Below, one piece after another: positions 18,805-27,037 of a stretch of 54,880 bases of DNA. The DNA lies in the NCBI GenBank assembly GCA_964247295.1, contig CAXTTV010000007.1, forward strand, positions 1 to 54,880, given 5' to 3'. Every line of letters begins with the position of its first letter. Position 1 is the stretch's first letter. A program made the position numbers and the translations under genes. Origin of the DNA: CAXTTV01 sp964247295 (GTDB lineage Bacteria; Chloroflexota; Ktedonobacteria; Ktedonobacterales; Ktedonobacteraceae). Below the pieces are notes generated by a model. That model worked only from the letters and a program-made list of their open reading frames with translations, had not been told where the DNA came from and did not search any database.

Positions 18805-19101
18805 TAGTTGCAGCGTCTCCTGTAAAAAAAGAATAAAAATCCTGGAATTGCTTGTCTATTCTGATTGTCTATTGTAGCATAGGCAGAGAGAAAGATTGTA
18901 GTTAGGACAAGAAACATGTAGATGTGAAGAGAAGTGTACTCAATAATACAACTTTTTTGCACTATAACACGTAGCAAATTTGGGAAGGGGAGATAGGGAG
19001 TAGGGGAGGAGCCGTCTAATCGCTTTGATGAAATGACGGTATCAGCGTCTCTATTTTTAGAGAACAGAGACGCTGCTGAGACTCTGAAAGGGAGCCAAGA
19101 T

Positions 19102-19890
19102 ATGGGAAAGCCGAAACCAGAGAACCAAGAACCCGAGGAGGTCGACAATCACGATCTGCCAACCGAGCCAGGTATGCCAGTGCGGCCCCCTGTTTCCCCT
19201 CAATCCTTACCTGGTTCAGGAACTCAACAACCACTGGTTCTGAGTTCGCCAGATTGGCAGCGAGATCGTGGAGGGCAGCCGTTGCCGCCCCAAGCGTCAT
19301 CGAGCCCACACTATCCCTCATATGACGCCACGCAGCAGGCTTCATCCCCAGCTTATGGAGGGGGAGGAGGGCAACAGCAACAGTATGTAGTACCTCAGCC
19401 CCCAAATGGGAGCCCACAGTACACACCGCCTCAATACACTGAGCCGCAATATACACCGCCGCAGTATGGGTATCAGGCGTATCAGCCGCCCGTGTATCAA
19501 TACGCACCACCGTCCGCCCAGCCGCCCACATACCAGTACTCACCGCCGCCTGCCCAACCGCCCGCGTATCAAGGAGCGCCGGAGCCAAGGAGCAGGGGAA
19601 GACGTTCGGGTAGAAGCCTGTTGCCAGGGTTTGTCAAACTCTTTTTCGCGCTATTGCAGATCATGTTGTTAGTGAGCGCCGGTTTGCAGATAGTGAGAAC
19701 ATCAGATACTATTGAATGGGTGAGGATCGTTAATGGCTTGAGTGCAGGCTTTGTCTGGCCCATACAGCAGATTTTACAGAACGTAAAATTTCCGTTTCCC
19801 ATGGGAGCAATCGGGTTCACCTTATTAGCAATCCCGATTTACTGGTTGTTATCCAGATTAGTGGTAGGATTTTTACGGGCAGTTCTTTAA
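19102..19890 (+). CDS. Pro/Gln/Tyr-rich YGGT-type membrane protein
   Basis: 262 aa from the ATG at 19102, chosen because AAGGGAG sits 11 nt upstream. Residues 1-175 are disordered, with repeated QYTPPQY and PPAQPPxYQ units. The C-terminal 85 residues hold two membrane helices with a loop, like the YGGT domain found near cell-division genes. The low-complexity part is probably cytosolic or wall-facing. No operon partner. YGGT proteins are linked to division or osmotic response in other bacteria; the role here is inferred only. Confidence 0.65.
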   Translation: MGKPKPENQEPEEVDNHDLPTEPGMPVRPPVSPQSLPGSGTQQPLVLSSPDWQRDRGGQPLPPQASSSPHYPSYDATQQASSPAYGGGGGQQQQYVVPQPPNGSPQYTPPQYTEPQYTPPQYGYQAYQPPVYQYAPPSAQPPTYQYSPPPAQPPAYQGAPEPRSRGRRSGRSLLPGFVKLFFALLQIMLLVSAGLQIVRTSDTIEWVRIVNGLSAGFVWPIQQILQNVKFPFPMGAIGFTLLAIPIYWLLSRLVVGFLRAVL

Positions 19891-19907
19891 CCTTATATCA
19901 GGAAGTG

Positions 19908-19930
19908 AGGGGCGATATATCTTCGCCCCT
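19908..19930. terminator. Stem-loop between YGGT and DUF151 genes
   Basis: AGGGGCGA/TCGCCCCT inverted repeat (19908-19915 with 19923-19930) between convergent stops. Confidence 0.65.
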
Positions 19931-19944
19931 TTCATCAAAGGCTA

Positions 19945-20490
19945 TTAATCCTTGCCAAAATCATCCAGAACATCAAGGCTATTAATAAAATCGCGGTAAG
20001 CGTCTAGATTATCTGGTCCGTCCTCTTTCTCACTTGAGCGTTTTGTCTCATTAGCCAGCCGTGCCCTGGGGGTAGACTGATCTTCCCCATTCTCTAGAGC
20101 CACACCGGCGCGCTCAAGTACCCCATCATCCACATAAATCGGTGCTTTCGCGCGAACAGCCAGAGCGATAGCATCGCTGGGTCGGGAGTCGATCTCCACA
20201 TGCCGACCATCGACATCAAGCACCACGCGCGCAAAAAAAATGTCTTCCTTTAGATCTGAAATCATAATACTTTCGATATGGGCACCCAGTTCTGTAATCA
20301 CATTTTTCAGTAGATCGTGAGTGAGGGGTCGAGGCGAGGCAGTTTTCTGAAGTTCCACAGCGATAGCATACGCCTCAGCATGTGCAATCCAGATAAACAG
20401 GTAGCGTTCCTGTTTTGTCGATTTTAAGATGACCACTCGCTGTTGCGTAGCCAGATTAATTCGCACGCTCTCTACTTTCATCTCAACCAT
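19945..20490 (-). CDS. Bifunctional nuclease family (DUF151) protein
   Basis: 181 aa; residues 1-135 match the BFN/DUF151 domain (family members cut DNA and RNA; a plant homologue is the type case). Conserved pieces are YLFIWIAHAEAYAIA, RPLTHDLLKNVI, the FFARVVLD strand and EIDSRPSDAIALAVRAKAPIYV. The C-terminal 45 residues are an acidic tail. It is monocistronic. In bacteria this family is often near metabolic or division genes, but no function is firm. Confidence 0.85.
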   Translation of the reverse strand: MVEMKVESVRINLATQQRVVILKSTKQERYLFIWIAHAEAYAIAVELQKTASPRPLTHDLLKNVITELGAHIESIMISDLKEDIFFARVVLDVDGRHVEIDSRPSDAIALAVRAKAPIYVDDGVLERAGVALENGEDQSTPRARLANETKRSSEKEDGPDNLDAYRDFINSLDVLDDFGKD

Positions 20491-20764
20491 GTAGCGGACT
20501 CCCTCTGTAATGGCCGGGTCGTCGAGTCTTTGACGCCTTCATTGTACACCGATAGAGGGATGAGGCGCAAATAGATGTGCACCCCGGCCTCAAGAAACCT
20601 GAGGCCTATAATCTCTCTATGCAAAAATTGATAACCTTATATCTTTTCTTCTCCATCGAAGTATAGCAAATGCGGCTGACTATTCCAATAGTAGAGCCCT
20701 ACCTTTCTTTTCCTTCCTCCGCTGATACCTAAAAGAGCGGAGCTGCGAAGAGACTCCAGTGTCC

Positions 20765-20790
20765 TTGAGCGGGGTCTGGGGCAGAGCCCT
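20765..20790. repeat. GC-rich intergenic repeat, copy 1
   Basis: TTGAGCGGGGTCTGG, one variable base, then GCAGAGCCC; hairpin-forming. It lies in the gene-free 20491-21065 stretch. Confidence 0.7.
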
Positions 20791-20844
20791 ATTTCACCTT
20801 TTTCACAGAGAGAAAGAGCGGGGATGCAAGGGGCGATCAGCCTT

Positions 20845-20870
20845 TTGAGCGGGGTCTGGAGCAGAGCCCC
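20845..20870. repeat. GC-rich intergenic repeat, copy 2
   Basis: Same 24-bp unit as 20765-20790 with one substitution. A related GC-rich palindromic block (GGGGTCCAGGGG, then CCCCTGG) follows at about 20942-20967. The long minus-strand frames crossing this area are composition artefacts. Confidence 0.7.
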
Positions 20871-21065
20871 AGTAAACTTCCCCTCCCCCCGCTGAAAGCG
20901 GGATAAACCCAAAACCAGGACTATTTAATTCTGGAAGGAAAGGGGGTCCAGGGGTTTGCACCCCTGGCGGGGGCGGGGTGTCCCCGCTCATCTTCTTCCT
21001 CTCTTTCCCACCGCCGAAGGCGGCTAAAAAGAGAATGAAATAGCCCTGACCCAAAACTAGAACAC

Positions 21066-21094
21066 TTGACTTGTAAACATGGGTTTGTTATGAT
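21066..21094 (+). promoter_or_regulatory. lexA promoter with possible operator in the spacer
   Basis: TTGACT (21066-21071), a 17-nt spacer and TATGAT (21089-21094) make a near-consensus sigma-70-type promoter about 80 nt upstream of lexA. Between the boxes lies AAACATGGGTTT (21075-21086), an AAAC-N4-GTTT dyad close to the Gram-positive LexA box GAAC-N4-GTTC. Autoregulation is inferred. Confidence 0.65.
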
Positions 21095-21174
21095 TAACTG
21101 GAAAGGCCGTTCTATTTTTCACGCATATGGTAGCGGTAAAACTGGCATAACTAGAAAGACGGGGAAAACGTCAG

Positions 21175-21825
21175 ATGTCACCAGAGCCAAAGAGCGAGAT
21201 ACAACAAAAAATTTATCAGTTCATTGTTGAATACATGAAGACAGAAGGGATGCCTCCAACCAACCGGGAGATTGGTAAAGCAATGCATATAGCCAGTACC
21301 GGTCATGTGGATTATCATCTGTCGATGCTAGAGAAAAAAGGATTTATCTCTCGGCAACCAAAAAAGAGTCGGGGCATAAAGCTTGTCGCACAGACTGAAG
21401 GAGTTCAGATCCGTGGTTATATCGCTGCTGGCTCCCCGATTGAAGCCTTTAGTGAAGCAGAGCAATTCTTGCCGGTAAACCAGAGCCCTGAGTATGAGAA
21501 CGCGTACGCACTAATCGTCAAAGGCCGGTCAATGATTGAAGACCACATCTGTGATGGGGATTACGTTGTTGTCCGCCCACAGTCAAACTGTGAAAACGGT
21601 GATATTGTGGTCGCGCTTCACATGCAGCCTGGTACAGTTGGCAGTGCGACCCTGAAGCGTTTCTATCAGGAAAAGGATCAGAACCGCATCCGCCTTCAAC
21701 CAGCTAATTCAGAAATGGACCCGATCTATGTTCCCAAAAGTGAATGGGATGAAGAGTGGCAGGTACAGGGAAAAGTAATAGCCATTTTCCGGCAGTGTGG
21801 CGGCTTCCCCGGTCGCGCCGCTTAA
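21175..21825 (+). CDS. lexA: LexA repressor
   Basis: SOS repressor and self-cleaving serine peptidase, 216 aa. The N-terminal winged helix (1-70) is followed by GYIAAGSPIE with the Ala85-Gly86 cleavage site, the catalytic Ser119 in GRSMIEDHI and Lys161 in TLKRFY. All catalytic residues are present, so RecA-stimulated cleavage should work. It is monocistronic, with a promoter-operator at 21066-21094 and a terminator at 21881-21940. It would control DNA damage genes and may also influence the integrated element. Confidence 0.95.
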   Translation: MSPEPKSEIQQKIYQFIVEYMKTEGMPPTNREIGKAMHIASTGHVDYHLSMLEKKGFISRQPKKSRGIKLVAQTEGVQIRGYIAAGSPIEAFSEAEQFLPVNQSPEYENAYALIVKGRSMIEDHICDGDYVVVRPQSNCENGDIVVALHMQPGTVGSATLKRFYQEKDQNRIRLQPANSEMDPIYVPKSEWDEEWQVQGKVIAIFRQCGGFPGRAA

Positions 21826-21880
21826 AACAGAAGTTCAGACCCAGCCGTCCTGATCCACCGCAATACCTATGCAGTATAGG

Positions 21881-21940
21881 AATACTTTCTACCATCTCCA
21901 CGTTGTTATAAAGGAGGTAGTAGAAAGTATTGCCTTTTTT
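21881..21940 (+). terminator. lexA terminator
   Basis: AATACTTTCTAC and GTAGAAAGTATT form a 12-bp stem with a partly paired interior, followed by GCCTTTTTT. Confidence 0.8.
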
Positions 21941-22097
21941 AGGTATATGCATAAAAAAAGCCCTACTTTACGTAACTCTATACTTGTATCAAGGATATAT
22001 TCCTGTTATACTCCTGATGATAAGAACAAAAAATAAGCGACATAGATTGTGCCCGGAAGGATTAAGAAGCTGAACAAGGACACAGAAAGGAAGCTGC

Positions 22098-23168
22098 ATG
22101 AGAGCTGCTGCTGTGGCGCTGGTGCTGATAGTTGGGGCCGGGGTCATTCTCTGGTTTGGCAACACGCTTAACTCCTGGGTTCTCGGAGGGTTGATTGGAG
22201 GGTTGGCGGCGCTCCTACTAAGTATACCAATCACGTTACTGCTCTTTCTCTCGATCACAAAGCGTCATGAAGAGTCAAGAGAGCAAAAAGTAGGGGGAGC
22301 CATATATCAAGAGGAGATTGAACCTTATAACGAGATTGAGTTAAGCGAAGAAGAGTATCATCTGCTTCCCGAAGCATCAGAGGCGGATTTTTACAGTGAA
22401 CAGCCGTATCGTCGGCGTCCGAATACCCAACAGTTCAGGGTCCCACAGGATCTGCCAGGCCTTCCTGCCGCCGGTCAGTCGCATGCGGCTCCCCGAGCCA
22501 ACCAGCAACCGCGTCCAACCGCGCAATTGCGGCGTAGTGGAAAAACAAAGAACCTATCATCAACTCAGGGAGAGCATTTAAGCGCGGCTGTAAGAGAAGC
22601 GCGCCGCGAAAAGTTGCAAGAGCAGTCGCAACAGAACGACTTTGAAGTGAGGTCACATACGAGAAAGCCTGCCTCCACGCGGGCTTTCTCGCAATCAGGT
22701 AGCTCAAGGCCGACGCGTAAGTTGCCAAAACCGCAAATTGACCGGAGCACGCAGGAGTTCTCACGACCTACCTCTAGCTATACCTCGACAGAAGAGTATG
22801 AGACCGACCAGTGGCAAAGCACTGGAAACATCCGAAGACAAAGCTCCGCGACTGGAAAGCGGCGGAGCGTCAACCCTGGGCGTGAAAGTAATACTGAAGA
22901 CTACATTATTCGTGACACACCGGACCATTCATCTGGTCGTAGCTCGTCTAAAAACACGCGACGCACAATGGATACCGAAGAAAATTTTTCATCCACTGGA
23001 TCGTTAAGAAATCCACTTGTGAGACGAGCTCCATATACCTATGAAGATGATCCAGAACGTGCTTATCTGGCCCGTCAGATAGATCAGCCGGTGGCCAGAC
23101 GCTCTTCACGTCGTAACGAGGAAGACGATATATATTACGGCGGTTATTATGATGAAGAGGAGTCGTAG
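22098..23168 (+). CDS. Membrane protein with long disordered Arg/Ser-rich tail
   Basis: 356 aa: two membrane helices at about 3-25 and 30-53, then 300 disordered residues rich in Arg, Ser, Gln and Glu and ending in an acidic patch (YYGGYYDEEES). GGAAG before the ATG at 22098 gives a fair ribosome binding site. No enzymatic domain. Similar two-helix plus disordered-tail proteins are common in ktedonobacteria, but I know no function. The DedA gene follows after 118 bp. Confidence 0.6.
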   Translation: MRAAAVALVLIVGAGVILWFGNTLNSWVLGGLIGGLAALLLSIPITLLLFLSITKRHEESREQKVGGAIYQEEIEPYNEIELSEEEYHLLPEASEADFYSEQPYRRRPNTQQFRVPQDLPGLPAAGQSHAAPRANQQPRPTAQLRRSGKTKNLSSTQGEHLSAAVREARREKLQEQSQQNDFEVRSHTRKPASTRAFSQSGSSRPTRKLPKPQIDRSTQEFSRPTSSYTSTEEYETDQWQSTGNIRRQSSATGKRRSVNPGRESNTEDYIIRDTPDHSSGRSSSKNTRRTMDTEENFSSTGSLRNPLVRRAPYTYEDDPERAYLARQIDQPVARRSSRRNEEDDIYYGGYYDEEES

Positions 23169-23286
23169 TTAGAGATCATCAACTGCTGATTTGTACTACT
23201 TACCTTGTCTCCTTTTCGTCAGGTATGCTACCATGTTGGAAACATGAGACAGATATAGGTCCTGGCGCGAGAAGGAGAAGATTGTT

Positions 23287-24117
23287 TTGTTAAGTAGTAT
23301 TACAGCAACCCTCACAGATTTAATCACAAATCTGTACGTATCAACCGGCTTGATAGGCATTTTGCTGGCAATGGCGATAGAAAGTTGTTGCATTCCATTG
23401 CCGAGCGAGATCGTCATGCCGGTTGCTGGTATTTTAATTGCGCAGGGAAAGTTACTGCCTGGGGTGAACCCCATTGCAGCGGTGGCCCTTGTGGCCCTGG
23501 CTGGAGCGGTTGGTTGTGTTCTAGGATCAATAGCCGCTTATTGGATAGGGTATAAAGGTGGGCGGCCTTTAATGTTAAAATATGGTCGGTATGTTCTGAT
23601 TTCTCAGCACGATGCTGACAAAGCTGATGCCTTTTTTCAGCGCTGGGGGAGTCCAACCGCCTTCTTCTCGCGCCTGCTGCCAGTTGTACGAACGTACATT
23701 TCATTGCCGGCTGGTATCGCAAAGATGCCTTTTCTCCAATTTTGTATCTACTCCTTTTTAGGTTCATTCCCCTGGTGTTTTCTGTTGGCCTACGTTGGTT
23801 ACGCCCTGAATGGACAATTAGAGGCTCTTTCTCCAATCTTCCACACTCTGGACGTTGTAATTCTGATCGCACTCGTGATCCTTGTCTTCCTTTATGTGCG
23901 TCGTCACCTCAAACATGATAAGGCAGCCCGTGAGGCGCATTTTGCCGCCGAGTCGTCAGCAAGTGGACTAATTACAGGGCAGAAACCCCTGACTCAGTCC
24001 CCGCATCAGTTCCAGCATCCAGTAACGCCACAACAGCAATTTCAGGCACCACAACAGCCATGGAGCCAGACACCCAATAGTTATCAGCCCATGACCGATC
24101 GTACTAGCGATAGGTAA
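23287..24117 (+). CDS. DedA family membrane protein
   Basis: 276 aa. The DedA/SNARE-associated domain occupies 10-205: ESCCIPLPSEIVMPVAG near 34-50, the GxxxAYWIGYKGG segment near 95, and FFSRLLPVVRTYISLPAGIAKM near 130-152 with the essential Arg. DedA proteins are undecaprenyl-phosphate or phospholipid translocases tied to the proton gradient. The start is a TTG at 23287 after GAGAAGGAG. The C-terminal 65 residues are a Gln/Pro-rich tail unusual for the family. Confidence 0.9.
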   Translation: MLSSITATLTDLITNLYVSTGLIGILLAMAIESCCIPLPSEIVMPVAGILIAQGKLLPGVNPIAAVALVALAGAVGCVLGSIAAYWIGYKGGRPLMLKYGRYVLISQHDADKADAFFQRWGSPTAFFSRLLPVVRTYISLPAGIAKMPFLQFCIYSFLGSFPWCFLLAYVGYALNGQLEALSPIFHTLDVVILIALVILVFLYVRRHLKHDKAAREAHFAAESSASGLITGQKPLTQSPHQFQHPVTPQQQFQAPQQPWSQTPNSYQPMTDRTSDR

Positions 24118-24156
24118 CCATCTGGTAGATCCAATGATTATAGATAAACTATACTA

Positions 24157-24197
24157 AAAAGGGAGCCCACTTCAGTTTGAGGAGTGGGTTCCCTTTT
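24157..24197 (+). terminator. DedA gene terminator
   Basis: A 15-bp stem with one G-U pair (24157-24171 with 24183-24197) carrying A4 and T4 ends. The rest of the 24118-24496 gap is AT-rich and shows no gene; it probably holds the promoter of the NB-ARC regulator. Confidence 0.85.
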
Positions 24198-24496
24198 CTC
24201 CACTTTTGTAAACACAGAAAGATTGTCATTGCGTTCAACATCAGGAAAGACAAATCATCAAATAGCAAATGAAACTTTGAACAATAATTTGCCAATGTGC
24301 ATAGTACCGGATGACATATTGATGTGAAAAATGATAAACTGACGAATAACGAGTATCACGTCATAATCTCAATTAGGAGTGCCAGCCATGTTGAAATTAT
24401 TGATACAATATTTGACCATATTATGCATCATGCGATGATCCATGTCGCTGTGTTCGCATTAAAATTGTTACAAACTTGTCTCAAGGAACATTTCCT

Positions 24497-25843
24497 ATGA
24501 CAAACAAACATCCTTTACGCCTTGAAAGAGAGTTGCGAGGATGGTCTCAAGCCAAACTTGCACAGCTTCTTGGCACCAGTTCACTTTCTATTAGTCGATG
24601 GGAACGCGAAACCGCCAGTCCTTCTCCTTATTTCAGAGAGAAACTGTGTGAGTTGTTTGAAAAAGATGCTCAGACGCTCGGTTTCTTCATTGAAGAAAGC
24701 GTTGAAGAACATGTAGAAAAGCACCCCGTTTTCGATCCATTTATACCAGTGCAAGGCTTCCTTCCGGAGGGATTGGTTGGACGTGAGAAGCTTATTGCTT
24801 CCCTTGTTCAGCAGATCTGTTCTGGGGAGCCGGCCTCGACCATAACGCTTCATGGCTTACCAGGTGTTGGAAAAACTGCTCTTTTGCTAGCTTTAACCCA
24901 AAGGAAAGAGATTCAAAACTACTTTTCTGATGGTATCTTATGGGCGGGACCTGGACCACAGCCTCATCTTCTAGAACATCTTCAACGTTGGGGAAGCTTA
25001 TTTGATCTACCTCAAAATGAGATGAATTCCTTGCAGGATCTATCTGCATGGGCTAAGGATTTGCGCACACATATCGGGGGGCGTAAAATATTAATCATTC
25101 TAGATGACATTTGGAGTTTAGAGGATGCTCTTGTCCTCCAGGTTGGGGGTATACAATGTGTTCATCTGGTAACCACACGTTCTCCCAAAATTGCCACGCA
25201 GCTTAGTTTTCGCAACACTGTTCTCGTTCCAGGCCTTAGCCGGAAACAAGGGAACGAGTTATTGGCGCGTTTCTTGCCTGACTTTTCTAAACAAGAGCCA
25301 GAAGCTTTAGATCAGGTGGTGCAAGAAGTAGGTATGCTTCCTTTAGCTTTAACCCTTATTGGGAAACATCTCTACAGCTATGAGCGTTTGAAGCAGCCCC
25401 GCCGGATCAAAAATGTATTGAAGCAACTTCATGAGCCGGTTTCGCGACTACAGGTGAAGCAGCCTCAATCGATTATTGATCATCATCCAAGTATTTCACC
25501 GGATCAACCTCTTTCCTTAGAAACGACCATTAGAGTAAGCTATCAGCAATTATCTCTGAAAGAGAAAAAGATGCTTCAAGCGTTAGCCGTTTTGCCAGTC
25601 AAATCAAATAGTTTTTCTGAAGAGACGGCCCTCGCCGTTACCCATCAATCCGTGAAAGAGCTGGATGCGCTCTATGATGCAGGTTTATTAGAGATTTATT
25701 CGCCGGGGCGTTACACCTTACATCAGACCATCGCGGACTACGCACGAATGCAAGCCGCGTCTATTGAGTCATTGGTATCTCACAAAAAGAATGGACCAGA
25801 GGGTGAAGATACCTTCTTTAATCCTCTGATCCAGGTCTCTTGA
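24497..25843 (+). CDS. HTH plus NB-ARC (STAND) ATPase regulator, short form
   Basis: 448 aa from the ATG at 24497 (AAGGAAC upstream). An XRE-type HTH (7-60: RGWSQAKLAQLLGTSSLSISRWER split across the helices) is followed by an NB-ARC ATPase with P-loop GLPGVGKT (120-127), Walker B LIILDDIW near 203, and the TTRSP and GMLPLAL motifs. The protein stops after the winged-helix region. Typical family members continue into TPR or WD repeats that sense a ligand, so this is either a short form or C-terminally truncated. STAND proteins include regulators and anti-phage sensors. Confidence 0.8.
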   Translation: MTNKHPLRLERELRGWSQAKLAQLLGTSSLSISRWERETASPSPYFREKLCELFEKDAQTLGFFIEESVEEHVEKHPVFDPFIPVQGFLPEGLVGREKLIASLVQQICSGEPASTITLHGLPGVGKTALLLALTQRKEIQNYFSDGILWAGPGPQPHLLEHLQRWGSLFDLPQNEMNSLQDLSAWAKDLRTHIGGRKILIILDDIWSLEDALVLQVGGIQCVHLVTTRSPKIATQLSFRNTVLVPGLSRKQGNELLARFLPDFSKQEPEALDQVVQEVGMLPLALTLIGKHLYSYERLKQPRRIKNVLKQLHEPVSRLQVKQPQSIIDHHPSISPDQPLSLETTIRVSYQQLSLKEKKMLQALAVLPVKSNSFSEETALAVTHQSVKELDALYDAGLLEIYSPGRYTLHQTIADYARMQAASIESLVSHKKNGPEGEDTFFNPLIQVS

Positions 25844-25873
25844 TCGGCGCAATCTGCTATTGTCTAGTAATTG

Positions 25874-25913
25874 TGATGGATACCACCATTCAAATGAACG
25901 GTGGTATCCATCA
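25874..25913 (+). terminator. NB-ARC gene terminator
   Basis: Perfect 14-bp inverted repeat (25874-25887 with 25900-25913), 31 bp past the stop. There is no T-run, so termination is inferred from position. Confidence 0.6.
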
Positions 25914-26050
25914 TATCGCCCACTTTAGAATATATCCTTCACACCCTTAACTGAACCAGATTTCACATTCACCAGGTTCAGATAGTTTTATCCCATTGTA
26001 TATTAGGCTTCAAGTGTGGGCGTTGCCGAGAGAAAACAATGCTTGCTGTG

Positions 26051-26434
26051 TTATTTCGCGGTAATTGTGACTGTGTTACCGTTTGTTTTGATCGAGATGG
26101 TTACATCGCCAACGTTGAAGGAATTTGTGCTCGACTGACCAGCTCCGAAGCTCACACTGGTGCTGGACTCGTCTTGGTCGTTAGCGCCATCTACAGTCAC
26201 GTTATTGCCACTTACCGAGATCGTTCCCTGGACATCTTTGAAGGTGAAGTCAGCTTGCCCGTTTTGAAGGGTAACGGCTTTGCCATTGAATGTAATAGCA
26301 GGAGTGGCAGTCTTAGCGACTGAAGCAGCCGAGGCTGAATGGGCAGAAACAGCGAAAAGGGCAAACATTGCAACTAGGACAGGGATAAGAATACCGGCCA
26401 GCAAACGGGCCGAAACAGTTTTTTTGCTATTCAT
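26051..26434 (-). CDS. Small secreted beta-rich protein
   Basis: 127 aa. A Sec signal peptide (basic MNSKKTVSAR, hydrophobic 11-30, cleavage probably near AHSASAA) precedes a Ser/Thr/Asn/Val-rich domain of short beta strands. No cysteines and no known family. AAGGAG lies before the ATG at 26434. The gene is alone between the NB-ARC regulator and the restriction gene. Extracellular; role unknown. Confidence 0.7.
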   Translation of the reverse strand: MNSKKTVSARLLAGILIPVLVAMFALFAVSAHSASAASVAKTATPAITFNGKAVTLQNGQADFTFKDVQGTISVSGNNVTVDGANDQDESSTSVSFGAGQSSTNSFNVGDVTISIKTNGNTVTITAK

Positions 26435-26949
26435 ATTGAACTCCTTGTGTTCAGATAACTCGTATGTTTAAATTCCTCATGTATACACAAATCTATCTTA
26501 AAGGGGAAACATTGAGAGGGTGACAGCAGTAATAGTGTGTACTCTGGAGTCGAGCAAACATCATAGGAGAAGTCCAGAACTACTAACGCCTTAGTCACCA
26601 GATTGTCTTTTACAACCTTGTTTCCCTCTGTGTGTACTATACTTTTTTTGTGAATGTACCACAATAACACCCTATATGCATTTGTATATCAGTCGCTTAA
26701 CATCATTACTGTTTGAAAAAAAGAGAATAAAGTATTTACAAATAATAAGAATGCTGCATATTTTGTAATAAATTGCAAATTTTTGATTGTTGATGGGAGA
26801 AATAGATGTTCGCATCTTTATTAAATTTTAGATCCGAAAATGGTTGTTTTTGTGTATGGAAGGCTAAAAAGCAATGGGCCCTACAGATGAGGAACGGCAT
26901 CAAACGTGTACTAACTTGGGTATCAGATTAATAGGTTTTATAGCGAAAA
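26435..26949. other. Gene-free AT-rich interval
   Basis: About 500 bp of AT-rich sequence between two minus-strand genes. A 79-codon minus frame here has poor composition and no start signals. The 5' part probably holds the promoter of the secreted protein. Confidence 0.5.
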
Positions 26950-26991
26950 GAAAGGCCAGAAGTAAGGTTCTCAACCCGCTTCTAGCCTTTC
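26950..26991 (-). terminator. GmrSD gene terminator
   Basis: Stem AAAGGCCAGAAG/CTTCTAGCCTTT (one mismatch; 26951-26962 with 26979-26990), about 47 bp past the stop of the restriction gene, with T-rich sequence after it on the minus strand. Confidence 0.7.
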
Positions 26992-27037
26992 CTTGAAAAC
27001 AGTGAAAAAGTTTTAAGGGAGATTCATGTAAGAGTAT

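Noticed and set aside
20637..21054. Minus-strand open frames of 91 and 83 codons
   Set aside because: They arise from GC-rich repeats, lack start signals, and have unnatural Pro/Gly/Ser composition.
26431..26670. 79-codon minus frame in the 26435-26949 gap
   Set aside because: No ribosome binding site and poor composition; overlaps the likely promoter of the secreted protein.
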